A DNA stretch of 64,000 bases from Aristolochia californica (lineage: Eukaryota > Streptophyta > Magnoliopsida > Piperales > Aristolochiaceae): positions 6,526,358 to 6,590,357 of the forward strand of contig JARWKL010000016.1 of assembly GCA_029961685.1 (NCBI GenBank), written 5' to 3'. Below, piece after piece: positions 1-8,732 of the stretch. The notes beneath the pieces are model-generated. The model ran no database searches, had not been told where the DNA came from, and was given only the letters and a program-made list of their open reading frames with translations. Made by a program: the position numbers and the translations under genes. Each line of letters begins with the position of its first letter. The first letter of the stretch is position 1.

Positions 1-1167
1 ATAAATAATTAAATAATAAACCTATTTAAATATATAATATATAAAACATCAAGTTAATTGAAATCGAATTCAAATTCCTTACAATTTCGAACAAACCATC
101 CATCAATCTCTTCTGTCTAGGGACCAACAAATTCCTCTTCTACGATCAAATAGACAAACTTAGATATTTCTTACTTTGATGGCATTTCTCATTGATTTGA
201 CGCCTAAAGAAAACAATTAATCAAAACTTCTATTAACCACAAAAAAAAGGTTCCAAAAGCCCCAAGATACGACCTATTCACATTGGATCCAATTGAACTG
301 ACATCCAGGTCAGATTTGATCTCCCCTCATTCATCTCCAACTCCTTTTTCATTTGAGACCCAGCTCATAAAAACTGGTTCGGCTCTTAATCCAGCTGGAC
401 CATATTTGAGCTGATGGGCACGCCTAAATTCTTTTGGGTCGGTAAAGACATGCAAGTCGGTCGGGCCTTTACGTTTTTACTATGCCTACATCTGGGCCAT
501 ATTGGGCGGTGACAAACACATTTCAGCCTGTCTCCGTCTCCACAGCCAGCAGTGAAAGAGGGTTGAAATTCCGGCCGCTGACAAAGAATCTGATCAAAAT
601 CTTCCTTCCGTGAAAACCGTGGTCCTGAAACCAGGAATCGAATCGCCTCTTCCTCGAACCGGACCACGTTTTATGTGTGGAAAAGAGAGCATCTCTGCCA
701 TCGTTCTCGAAGAAAGACTGGAATTTCCACAGACCGAAAATGCAGCATTTTACACTCTCCTGGGTTTACGATGGAAGCTTACCACCGACAGAAGCAGCAC
801 AGACAAGGAAAATAAGTTTCTTGTGGGGCAGTGAAAATGTTTTCTTGATTTTATGATAAAAATAATACAGTTTCTTGATTTGATTTGTTTATAATCTCAA
901 AATGTTTATAATTTTGAATTCATATTCATCTTAAGAACGTAAGTCAGAACAAAGCCATCAAATAACATGAGTTCCTTCTCACTCCACTTTGGTGGAGATC
1001 CTGAAAGCAACTGACAATTTGCAAATATCGAATATCCGCGGCTGACCTGTAGCCATCTACCGCCGTATCAAGGTATTCGACTGCCTGCCTCTACAACATC
1101 ATTCGACTTCATCGAGCACATGCGTGAATGGTCTCACTGCGTCGCATCCATGATTTGGCGTCGTAAG
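1..1167. other. Non-coding upstream flank
   Basis: I see no gene or named repeat here. The first 350 bases are AT-rich. From about 360 to 830 base composition is more even, but the open frames there are short, lie on both strands and match nothing I recognise. The stretch is the distal 5' flank of the allene oxide synthase locus and may hold its upstream regulatory DNA; no element can be called from sequence alone. Confidence 0.5.
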
Positions 1168-1174
1168 TATAAAT
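1168..1174 (+). promoter_or_regulatory. TATA-like box of the allene oxide synthase locus
   Basis: The sequence TATAAAT lies about 115 bases before the proposed start codon at 1289. That spacing would give a transcription start near 1200 and a 5' leader of roughly 90 bases, normal for a plant gene. Its presence argues against this locus being a processed retrocopy, which would lack a promoter. This is position and motif evidence only. Confidence 0.45.
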
Positions 1175-1288
1175 TTGCCTCCACCAGCTTCATCCACCTC
1201 CAGCAATCGTCGAGTTTCCCGGCGGTGAACATCAGAGGCGGCCGCCTGTATCCTTCACCTGCTAAGATCGTCTGTACCCTCTCCAGAA

Positions 1289-2804
1289 ATGGCTTCTTCG
1301 ACTCCTCTCACCTTTCCCAGCTTGCAGTTCAACAGAAAGTCCTCCTCCAACCGCTCTGTTCGCCGCCCCATCTCCGCCGTTTCCGAGAAACCGTGCTCCT
1401 CGAGGACGGCGCTGCTGACTAGGGAAATACCGGGAGACTTCGGCTTGCCGTTCGTGGGCCCAGTGAAGGACCGTGTTGATTTCATTTACAAGCAAGGCCG
1501 GGAAGAGTTTTTCAAGTCCAGAATCCAGAAACACAACTCCACCGTCTTCCGGACCAATGTCCCGCCGGGACCGTTCATTTCTCCGGATCCCAAAGTCGTC
1601 GCTCTCCTCGATGGGAAGAGCTTCCCGACGCTCTTCGATGTCTCAAAGATCGAGAAGCGCGATCTTTTCGTTGGGACGTTCATGCTCTCTACGGATCTAA
1701 CCGGGGGCTACAGAATTCTTTCTTATTTGGACCCCTCGGAGCCCAACCACGCGAAGCTTAAGAAGGTTATCTTCTTCCTGCTTACTTACCGTCGCGATCA
1801 TGTCATCCCCGAATTCCGGTCCTGCTTCTCGTCTCTATTTGGCAGTCTGGAGACGGAGCTTGCCGCCAAAGGGAAAGCAGACTGGGGCGCTCAACGAGCA
1901 GGCATCGTTTAATTTCCTGGCGCGAGCGTTCTTCGGGGCGGAGCCGGGGAAGACGAAGTTGGGAACCGAGGCGCCGGGGCTGATCGGAAAATGGGTGCTG
2001 TTCCAGTTAGGTCCGATCCTCTCTCTGGGGTTACCCATGTTGATGGAGGAGCTTCTACTCCACACCTTCCCACTCCCTCCGTTTCTCGTCAAGCCCGACT
2101 ACCAGAAGCTCTACGATTTCTTCTATCAGGTCTCTACTCCAGTACTGGAAGAAGCAGAGAAGCTGGGTATCAGCAGAGATGAGGCCTGCCACAACCTCAT
2201 CTTTGCGATTTGCTTCAATTCCTTCGGCGGGATGAAGATCTTCTTCCCCATACTGATGAAATCCATCGGCCGCGCCGGATCAAAGCTCCACCTCCAGCTC
2301 GCGGAGGAAATCCGCTCCGCCATCGAATCCAACGGCGGGAAGGTAACCATACAGGCGATGGAGCAAATGCCTCTGATGAAGTCCGTCGTCTATGAAGCCT
2401 TCCGGCTCGATCCACCGGTGCCATTCCAGTACGGTAAGGCCAAGGAGGACCTGATCATCGAGAGCCACGACGCGGCGTTCAAGGTCAAGCAGGGGAAATG
2501 CTGTTCGGCTTCCAGCCGCTCGCGACGAGGGACCCCAGGATCTTCGACCGCGGGGAAGAGTTCGTGCGAGCAGGTTCGTGGGGGAGGAAGGGGAAAAGCT
2601 GCTGAAGCACGTCCTCTGGTCCAACGGGCCGGAGACGGAGAGACCGACGCTGGCGAACAAGCAGTGCGCTGGACTTCGTGATGCTGGCGGCGCGGCTGTT
2701 CGTGGTGGAGCTCTTCCGCCGGTACGACTCGATAGGGATCGAAGTTAGGCGGTCGTCCCTCGGGGTGGCCATCACCGTCGTCGCTGAAGCGAGCTAGCTT
2801 CTGA
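1289..2804 (+). pseudogene. AOS: Allene oxide synthase (CYP74A), frame-broken
   Basis: This resembles plastid allene oxide synthase, the P450-fold enzyme that dehydrates 13-hydroperoxy-linolenate to an unstable epoxide, the first committed step to jasmonate. The start at 1289 opens a Ser/Thr/Arg-rich transit-like peptide, then the family sequences IPGDFGLPFVGPVKDR, NVPPGPF and LSYLDPSEP follow. Later parts include the I-helix-like FNSFGGMKIFFP, the ExxR-region VVYEAFRLDPPVPFQYG, and the heme loop NKQCAG with its Cys codon at 2665-2667. Homology runs without introns to SLKRASF and a stop at 2802-2804, about 505 residues, the usual length. The frame is broken five times: near 1886 (+1 or -2), 2494 (-1), 2572 (-1), 2671 (about -5, removing the Lys after CAG) and 2780 (+1 or -2). 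I see no in-frame stop apart from these. Either a young pseudogene or indel errors in the assembly; the family call is firm, the functional state is not. Confidence 0.9.
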
Positions 2805-4214
2805 GGAGGAACTCTGGTGCAATTTACAAATATGTAGGGGTGTCTGAAGAAAGTTCCTGGTCGCTCTGACGAGTGGTCATGATGCTGAGGCCCACTTACA
2901 GTGAATTTCCCCATCTCAATCACGTCCAGTGGGCTGATGCACGTGATCCGTCAGGGACACTTTAGTAAATTTAGTATTACATAAATCTTTTTGTAGAAAC
3001 TAGAATATTCAAAAGTAGCCGCTATCAGTAGTGCATGAAGCCAGGGACTGTATAAAGTGTATTTATGTGGAAAAAGTTTTTCACGTGAGAGTTTATGGAT
3101 CATTATACTCTGAAGCAACGTCACCCGTATCGGCCGGAGGCAAATTTATGAAAGGTTAGTAGAAACAGCGTATCGTAGTATCGCCTGATACGTTAAAAAT
3201 CTGAAAAATGATAGGTAATCGTTCTTTTGCTCCTATATTGGGATAAAATTTTAGCAATAGGTTCATGGCTGGATTCCAAGCATTTTACCTTTACTTTCAC
3301 CTCCTAAAATGATGGAATTTGGTTTCCATCATTTTTTTCCTACCTCACGTTGTGTTACTTTCTTCTTCCACCCATTTTTTCTGGTTATTGTTACCCGAAC
3401 AAAAGCCCTCCCCCTTTTCATTCTCTTTTGCCAAAATTAAAACCTTGATGGATGGTCTATATCATCGATCTCGATTAATGGTCTAAATCAAAGGAACTTG
3501 ATAACCAATTGACCATCAAACTCAAAGCCCCCCAACATTTAAAGCAATTTATCATTTGTCAAAATTAGAATGTAAGTCAAAATTTGAATTGATTATTGAG
3601 ATCAAAGCCTTATCGGTTAAGATGAAGTCAATTGCATTAGGCCACCACCAAAATCAAATTAGAAGAAAATACCACTTGTATACCACTTAAGCACTACAAA
3701 GGCAAGGAGTTGGCATAAGTGACATGTGGCATAGAGCTCTACTTGGCATAATATGGCTTACATCATTCGATACATGACACAACAAAGAATATGAGAGATG
3801 GAAGAGTTGAAGAAGGTTGAAAAAGAAATCCTAGAAGTAGGTGGAGCATCGTTACTTTGCACAAATTTTAGCTTTGGAGTCGCAATAAGTAGATCGTTTC
3901 TGCCACTTTATTGCAACTCAAATCCATCATAATCAGTGTAAGACAAAAATCCTCATCCAAATGTAAAGTGGATATTATCAAAAGCATCAAAACTGAATCA
4001 ACTTACTTCTATGAAAGTGGTCTAATTTGTTATAAAGATTCAATTACAGGTACTAGAGATTGGACCTAAAGTCACTTACAATTTTCGGTGTTATAATGCT
4101 AAACAGATGTGCTGTTCCACGAACCGGCTCATGTATGTCCACATTATGTAAAATTAATAATTTTAATAATATATTAACATATTTATTTTAGTTAAATAAA
4201 AACATTATATATTT
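2805..4214. other. Non-coding flank 3' of AOS
   Basis: No coding region is visible. The proximal part is probably the former 3' untranslated region. Between about 3125 and 3205 there are scattered GTATCG/CGATAC-like words that may be a decayed repeat. From 4130 the DNA becomes strongly AT-rich and leads into the 136-bp repeat. I see no poly(A) tract marking a retrocopy end. Confidence 0.45.
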
Positions 4215-4350
4215 ATTTGATGGTTATTTTATAAAACCAAACTTAATCTTTTAATTAGTTCACCTAGAAAATTTGTAATTGTTTATAAGACCCTAATTAA
4301 ATTAATTCATTAATTAAATATAAATTAGAAATCAAAATCATAATTATGTC
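4215..4350. repeat. 136-bp direct repeat, copy 1
   Basis: This AT-rich segment, from ATTTGATGGTTATTTTATAAA to CATAATTATGTC, recurs in the same orientation at 6333-6468 with roughly 90% identity. The two copies bracket about 2 kb of transposon debris. They could be the remains of a duplicated insertion site or of a short terminal repeat; the flanks differ on both sides of each copy. Confidence 0.7.
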
Positions 4351-4632
4351 TCAAGAAACACTGGGTTGGAGGTAGTGTGGATTACTGTTTGATTATCACA
4401 ATAAAGTTCCATAGGGCCTTCTCTGTGGACCCCTACATCAGCTAGAAGGGATTTAATCCATAGAAGCTCACTTACTGCATGTGCCATGACTTTGTATTCT
4501 ACTTTTACACTAGACTTTGCAACCACATTTTACTTTTTACTCCTCTATGTAATAAGGTTGCCTCCTACTAGAGTACAATATTTTAAAGTAGATTTTCTAT
4601 CATATGGTGATCCAGCTCAATCTATATTGGCA
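4344..4632 (-). pseudogene. Ty1/copia RNase H fragment
   Basis: Read on the - strand the segment gives the RNase H end of a copia polyprotein. A broken stretch resembles AGSPYDRKST and the family's YCTLVGGNL, followed by an open stretch with VAKSSVKVEYKVMAHAVSEL and LYCDNQTVIH. At least one stop and a frame change lie upstream, and the protein is cut after NPVF. It resembles copia-C at 35.2-36.8 kb in this region more than copia-2. A dead fragment. Confidence 0.8.
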
Positions 4633-4739
4633 AAACTTTCAATATTTGAGATGACCATGATATTTATATAAGAGGCATGTCCTGGAGCCTTTTTCAGTAC
4701 TTGAGAATCCTCTCCAAGGAAAACTAGGGGAGACTCTAA

Positions 4740-5520
4740 CGGTAGAACTTAATAAACTTGACCAAGTATAATTTTTTTTTGGGTGACCACAATTTTTTGG
4801 AGTTGACTATGCAAAAGATATACAACCATGTATCTCCCTTTAGAAAACTCAGATAGAGAATTGGTTGAACTGAATGAAAACTCATGACCATTGATATCTC
4901 TATTGACTTACAAATATTTCTTGGGATCTATAATTCCCTAAAAAGTCTCGTTCATGATGGCATAAGACGACACAAAATTTGAAGTTTTCTACTACTTGAA
5001 CTTCTCTTACAATCTGACATTTGCTACTTCAAATCTCGATTTCACTGTAAAAAATTTCGTTTGCCAAAAATTGTTTTATGTTGGAAAATAAACTCAAATA
5101 TTTTTCCGTCAATATGTAATTTACAATATAAAAAACTTAGTATGGAGGTAAGAACGCCATGAAAACAACATGTATTGGAACTAAAAAAAAAGAAAAATAT
5201 AATATGAACCTAAACTCCTAGATATGATATATCAGAAAAAGATCACATTATCTCTATGGGTTGATCAAGTTAACTCACAAAATCTGTTCTGATACCATGT
5301 TGAATTTATGGAAAAGAGGAAAACTTTATTGACTTATTGTAATCTGTGTAGATGAGCCCCTATTTATAATAAAGGAAAATAATAGAGTCCAACTACAATT
5401 AAAATACCTTTGTCCCAATTACAACCAGTCTAAACTTAAAGGTAAATCCTAGAAAAATTAAACAAAACATAAATAGAAAACTAACATAACTAAAACACCT
5501 TTAAACTAAGATCTTCTGTG
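4740..5520 (-). mobile_element. Family B LTR retrotransposon, 5' fragment
   Basis: Reading on the - strand, an LTR part (from 5298 to about 5520) ends in CAACA and is followed by a primer-binding site (complement at about 5286-5297). Part of the family B interior then runs to about 4740. The interior carries the family's repeated words near 4850 and 4990-5060 (the GATATCTC-type modules). The LTR is truncated at its U3 side, where LINE sequence soon follows. There is no coding capacity. The 4740 limit is approximate. Confidence 0.75.
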
Positions 5521-5589
5521 AGACCTGCTTCTATGAGACTCCTACAAGACTCCACTATAGTAATTTTGGTTCAGTGAGATTTCTTACTG

Positions 5590-6170
5590 TGAGAGTCATG
5601 TAAGCACCTTCCATATCTTCTCGTCAACAAGATTAATCTCTTCCAGACCACAACTACCCACGAAGTCAACAAATTTCATCATGGAAGATGTAATGCAGTT
5701 GGAGGGTGGTAATTTGTTGTTGTAAAAATGGGTGGCGTTGAAATCTGCTGTTAGAAGCCAACCCTGTTGGTATCGAATAGAGATGTCATGCAGCTCATCC
5801 AAAAATGCATTGTGGTGGTAGTACTATGTTGGGCTATATACCCTATATACCCCTGATATGCCCTTTGGGTTGCCGATAGTCTTGTCCCGAATTAGGAGGT
5901 TGATTGAGTGGGAGCCAAGTTGCTCATCAATGACGTCCACAAAATAGTGCAAGGATTCCGCTAGCATGTCCAGTAACATTGACAACAACCAATGCAAGGT
6001 GAGAACAACACAAGAGTTCCTTGACAATTTGGTTGATCATACACTGGAACTTAGTTTCTTGAAGAGAAGCAATGCTAGCCTTGCTAGAGTTGAGAAGGTT
6101 TTGAATTACAGAACGCTTTCGGTCTGACCCAATTCCAGTCGGATTCCAGGCGGCGGTCCCAAGTATATTG
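5590..6170 (-). pseudogene. LINE (L1-type) endonuclease fragment
   Basis: On the - strand the translated pieces resemble the N-terminal apurinic-type endonuclease of plant LINE ORF2. In order they are a WNPTGIG start, ASIASLQETKFQ with the catalytic ETK motif (about 6060-6080), ISGVYRVYSPT (about 5830), and WLLTADFNATHF with the GDFNA-like motif (about 5745), then SMMKFVDFVGSCGLEEINL. The frame shifts around 5960 and a stop sits near 5823. Sequence ends abruptly near 5590 before the SDH motif and the reverse transcriptase. It is a degraded 5' fragment, unusual for LINEs, which more often lose the 5' end. Confidence 0.75.
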
Positions 6171-6273
6171 CTCCCTTTAGAACTACATGCTTCATCATCT
6201 GATTCCAGGTGTCTTCATCATACCCATGTCATTCTGATTGTAGCTCAACAATTAGTTTATGAGAATTTTCACC

Positions 6274-6335
6274 TAGCAATGAATATTAGCCTTCGTGTAG
6301 CAGTGAATATTAGCCTTCGTGTAGCAGTGAATATT
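6274..6335. repeat. 24-bp tandem repeat, 2.6 copies
   Basis: A unit of the form TAGCARTGAATATTAGCCTTCGTG occurs at 6274-6297 and 6298-6321, with a partial third copy to 6335 that runs directly into copy 2 of the 136-bp repeat. It looks like a small local slippage expansion. Confidence 0.85.
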
Positions 6336-6468
6336 TGATGGTTATTTTATAAAAGTAATCTTAATCGTTTAATTAGTTCACCTAGAAAATTCGTATTTGT
6401 TTATAATACCCTAATTAAATTAACTCATAAATTAAATATAAATTAGAAATAAAATTCATAATTATGTC
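6333..6468. repeat. 136-bp direct repeat, copy 2
   Basis: Second copy of the AT-rich segment at 4215-4350, same orientation and same length, with scattered substitutions and small compensating indels. The downstream flank differs from that of copy 1. Confidence 0.7.
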
Positions 6469-6784
6469 CAAAATTAATCTAATTCTTATATTTTCATAAG
6501 TTGATTATTAATTGGAATTATGATATAAATTTATTAAAAGTATCTAATTTTATAAATTTACAAACAATTTAATAAAATGTTAAATTATTTTATGACATTA
6601 AACAATTTTCAAGCTTCTTGGCTAGCTCGGTAACTTTTTCTTTCTTGTCTTTCATCCTTTTTAATGTTGAGCTTCTTCAATGAAAGAGTCCCTTTCAATG
6701 ATTATTTCTTTACCCCCAACCCTTTGGTGGCATGATTTTCTCCTATTTTCTTTGGTGAGTGAATGAATACCTTCTGGGCCTCTT
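6469..6784. other. AT-rich DNA, nothing assigned
   Basis: The first 130 bases are almost pure A/T. The remainder has short open frames on both strands with no recognisable domain. It may include 5' parts of the LINE-like frame that becomes recognisable at 6785, but I cannot support that. Confidence 0.4.
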
Positions 6785-6985
6785 ATGGAGGATGACCCAA
6801 CCCTAGTCATTGGCTGGGGTAGCAAAAACACCCCTACTCCTTGGCCTCTCAAGCAGATCTTTGATGAGATTTTTGACCTCTCCTTGGAATGGCGTATTGG
6901 ATGGATCAAAGTGCCTAAATCAGCAAATTCAGTTGCTGATGACCCAACCAAAGCTGGAGTAAGCAAAGCCTCCAATTTGGCTTAG
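6785..6985 (+). pseudogene. LINE RNase H-like C-terminal fragment
   Basis: The 66-residue frame resembles the C-terminal plant RNase H-like domain found at the end of LINE ORF2 polyproteins: VIGWGSKNTPTPWPLKQIF, then LSLEWRIGWIKVPKSANSVAD and a final AKAGVSKASNLA-like end. In that family the histidine/valine-pro segment followed by NxxAD is characteristic. It is on the opposite strand from the endonuclease fragment at 5590-6170, so the two are not one simple element. Truncated and non-functional. The assignment rests on motif recall only. Confidence 0.6.
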
Positions 6986-7405
6986 CTTTTGGCCGATTTG
7001 TATGGGGATTATGAATGTTAGAGTTAAAAAATATGAGGCAGAGAAAAAGAAGCCAACACTTAGCATGAGCTTGATTTCCACCATTAGGATTATCAGCTCC
7101 ATCATCATTGTTATTGTTGTTGATGGATCCATTGCCATTTCCATTGCCATACTGTGATAAGCTCAAAAGACAAATGAAATTGGACAATGGGAAAATGTGG
7201 CATCAGAATGCCAGTTCTATGGTGAGGTAAGACATCCTTGGAAGAGATAGAGATTTGCTTTGTAAGATTTAAAAAAGATGTAACAGAAGGAACATGAGCA
7301 AAATGAATCTGTCCGCCACCACAACCAGATGGCAGTTGAGGATAGTTAGAGGAAATCGTCAATGATGATCTAACCAACAAGTAATATGCAGTCACAAATC
7401 ATCTG
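6986..7405. other. Unassigned, possibly LINE 3' tail and unknown sequence
   Basis: The first part follows the stop codon of the LINE-like frame and may be its 3' untranslated tail. From about 7060 overlapping - strand frames include a low-complexity NGNGNGSINNNNN stretch made by a CAT/GTT-type simple repeat near 7100-7150. I could not place this in any known protein. Confidence 0.4.
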
Positions 7406-7532
7406 TGTTGAGCATATGGCTCATATAATATAAGGTTGGGGGGACATTGTATTTGTGTCTTTTTGACACAAATAACTCTAAGGTTTAATATTATATAAAG
7501 ATTATGTAACCCTAATTATCATTAGTGAAAGA
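7406..7532 (+). repeat. Partial LTR, same family as copia-3
   Basis: The segment starts TGTTGAGCATATGGCTCATA and matches the first part of the copia-3 LTR at 22185-22439, without that copy's long G tract (GGTTGGGGGG only). It stops at GTGAAAGA and abuts the broken reverse transcriptase of copia-2. The remaining half of the LTR is missing, so this is a truncated scrap. Confidence 0.8.
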
Positions 7533-8619
7533 CAAAATCAGGTCTTATGCATATAAGAGCATACATAAAACTCCCCACAGCAGAAGCGTATGGATACTTA
7601 GATTCGTCCAACTTTGAGGCGAGAAGGACAATCCACCTGACTCATCTTTTTAGTGCTATCATAAGGTACTTTACCTTGTATACAGTTGGACATGTGAAAC
7701 CGATCCATACGAGTGTCGATATACTGCTCTTGAGACAAACTCAATTTTTGCAAGGCTCTATCCCGTAGAATTTTAATGCCAAGAACATAAGAAACTTCCC
7801 CAAGGTCTTTCATATCAAATGTCTGAAACAACCATGTCTTTATACCTTGGAGTAACTGAATATCATTCCCGACTAATAAAATATCATCTACATATAAAGT
7901 AAGCAAAACAATGCAATCTCCCACTGTTTTGATATAAACACAGTGATCTTCTGGATTCTGAGTAAAACCATATGCTGTAATTGCTTTATTCAACTTGATA
8001 TTCCATAGTCTTGAGGCTTATTTCAAACCGTAAATAGACTTGTCCAACTTACACACCTTTGCTTCAGTTCCAGGTCTAACAAATCCACATGGTTGTTCCA
8101 TATAAATCTCCTCATCCAAATTTCTATTTAGAAAAGAAGTTTTAACATCCATTTGGAACAACTCATAGTCATAATATGCAACCAATGCTAGGAGAGCTCA
8201 AATAGATTGTATTCGTGCAATAGGAGAGAATGTTTCATCATAATCAATCCCCTATTTTTTATTAAAACCCTTGCCAACAAGACGAGCTTTGAATCTTTCA
8301 ACTTTAACTTCAACATTTCTCTTCCTTGTAAAAATCCACTTGCACTTAATGGGCTTAACCGATGTAGAAGGATCAACAAGTTTCCAAACTTCATTTTTAT
8401 ACATAGAGTCCATATCTTCTTCCATTGCCGAATTCCACTTTTTGGAATCCGCATCAACGAGTGCTTGCTCGTAAATGTCAAGATCAGTAACGTCTTCATT
8501 CAACCTTGTTTTTTCATAAGTTTATCTAGCAAAGGTATAAAGATCTGAAGATGATAGGAGTTTACTAGGTTTTCTTTCTCTAGTCCCTCTTTGAATATTC
8601 GTTTGGGTGAAATTCTCTA
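7533..8619 (-). pseudogene. copia-2 reverse transcriptase
   Basis: Broken frames give the copia reverse transcriptase in order. WKLVDPSTSVKPIKCKWIF lies near 8300-8400, followed by a gap with stops around 8000-8250. The catalytic LYVDDILLVGND lies near 7880, then LGEVSYVLGIKI and at the end YASAVGSFMYALICIRPDF. The YVDD catalytic motif is intact. The N-terminal side is joined to the integrase linker only after skipping the insertion at 8620-11376. The protein stops at 7533 where an LTR scrap begins, so RNase H is missing. Confidence 0.85.
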
Positions 8620-8720
8620 TGTTGAAATATTTGTTTGTATCAACTAGGCTAGTCCTTGTATAAGATCCATGCGGTTGCTTTCCTAATAGGTTCGAGCCTT
8701 TTAGCGCACTGGTTTCAACA
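8620..8720 (+). repeat. LTR alpha, left copy (101 bp)
   Basis: Terminal words TGTTGAAA and TTTCAACA are perfect inverted repeats of each other. A TATA-like GTATAAG lies inside. It pairs with the copy at 11276-11376, which has the same length. At 101 bp this is in the size range of TRIM/SMART-type miniature LTR retrotransposons. Confidence 0.9.
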
Positions 8721-8732
8721 TGGTATCAGAGC
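8721..8732 (+). other. Primer-binding site (iMet type) after LTR alpha
   Basis: TGGTATCAGAGC follows the LTR with no gap. It is the usual primer site of plant copia and TRIM elements, complementary to the 3' end of initiator tRNA-Met. Downstream sequence is family B, not alpha. Confidence 0.9.

Noticed and set aside
610..834. 74-codon + frame upstream of AOS as a gene
   Set aside because: It opens with GTG, matches nothing, and overlaps an equally open frame on the other strand. No TATA box or splice context was seen.
1289..2804. AOS locus as a processed retrocopy
   Set aside because: A TATA-like box at the right distance and no poly(A) tail at the 3' end. Lack of introns is common in this gene family and is not diagnostic.
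7111..7395. 94-codon - frame as a copia gag or protease piece
   Set aside because: No knuckle, no DSG motif and no match to the copia elements in the window; part of it is simple repeat.
8721..8732. TGGTATCAGAGC words considered as parts of tRNA genes
   Set aside because: Only the 12-base primer-binding complement is present, always next to an LTR end; no cloverleaf or internal promoter boxes around it.
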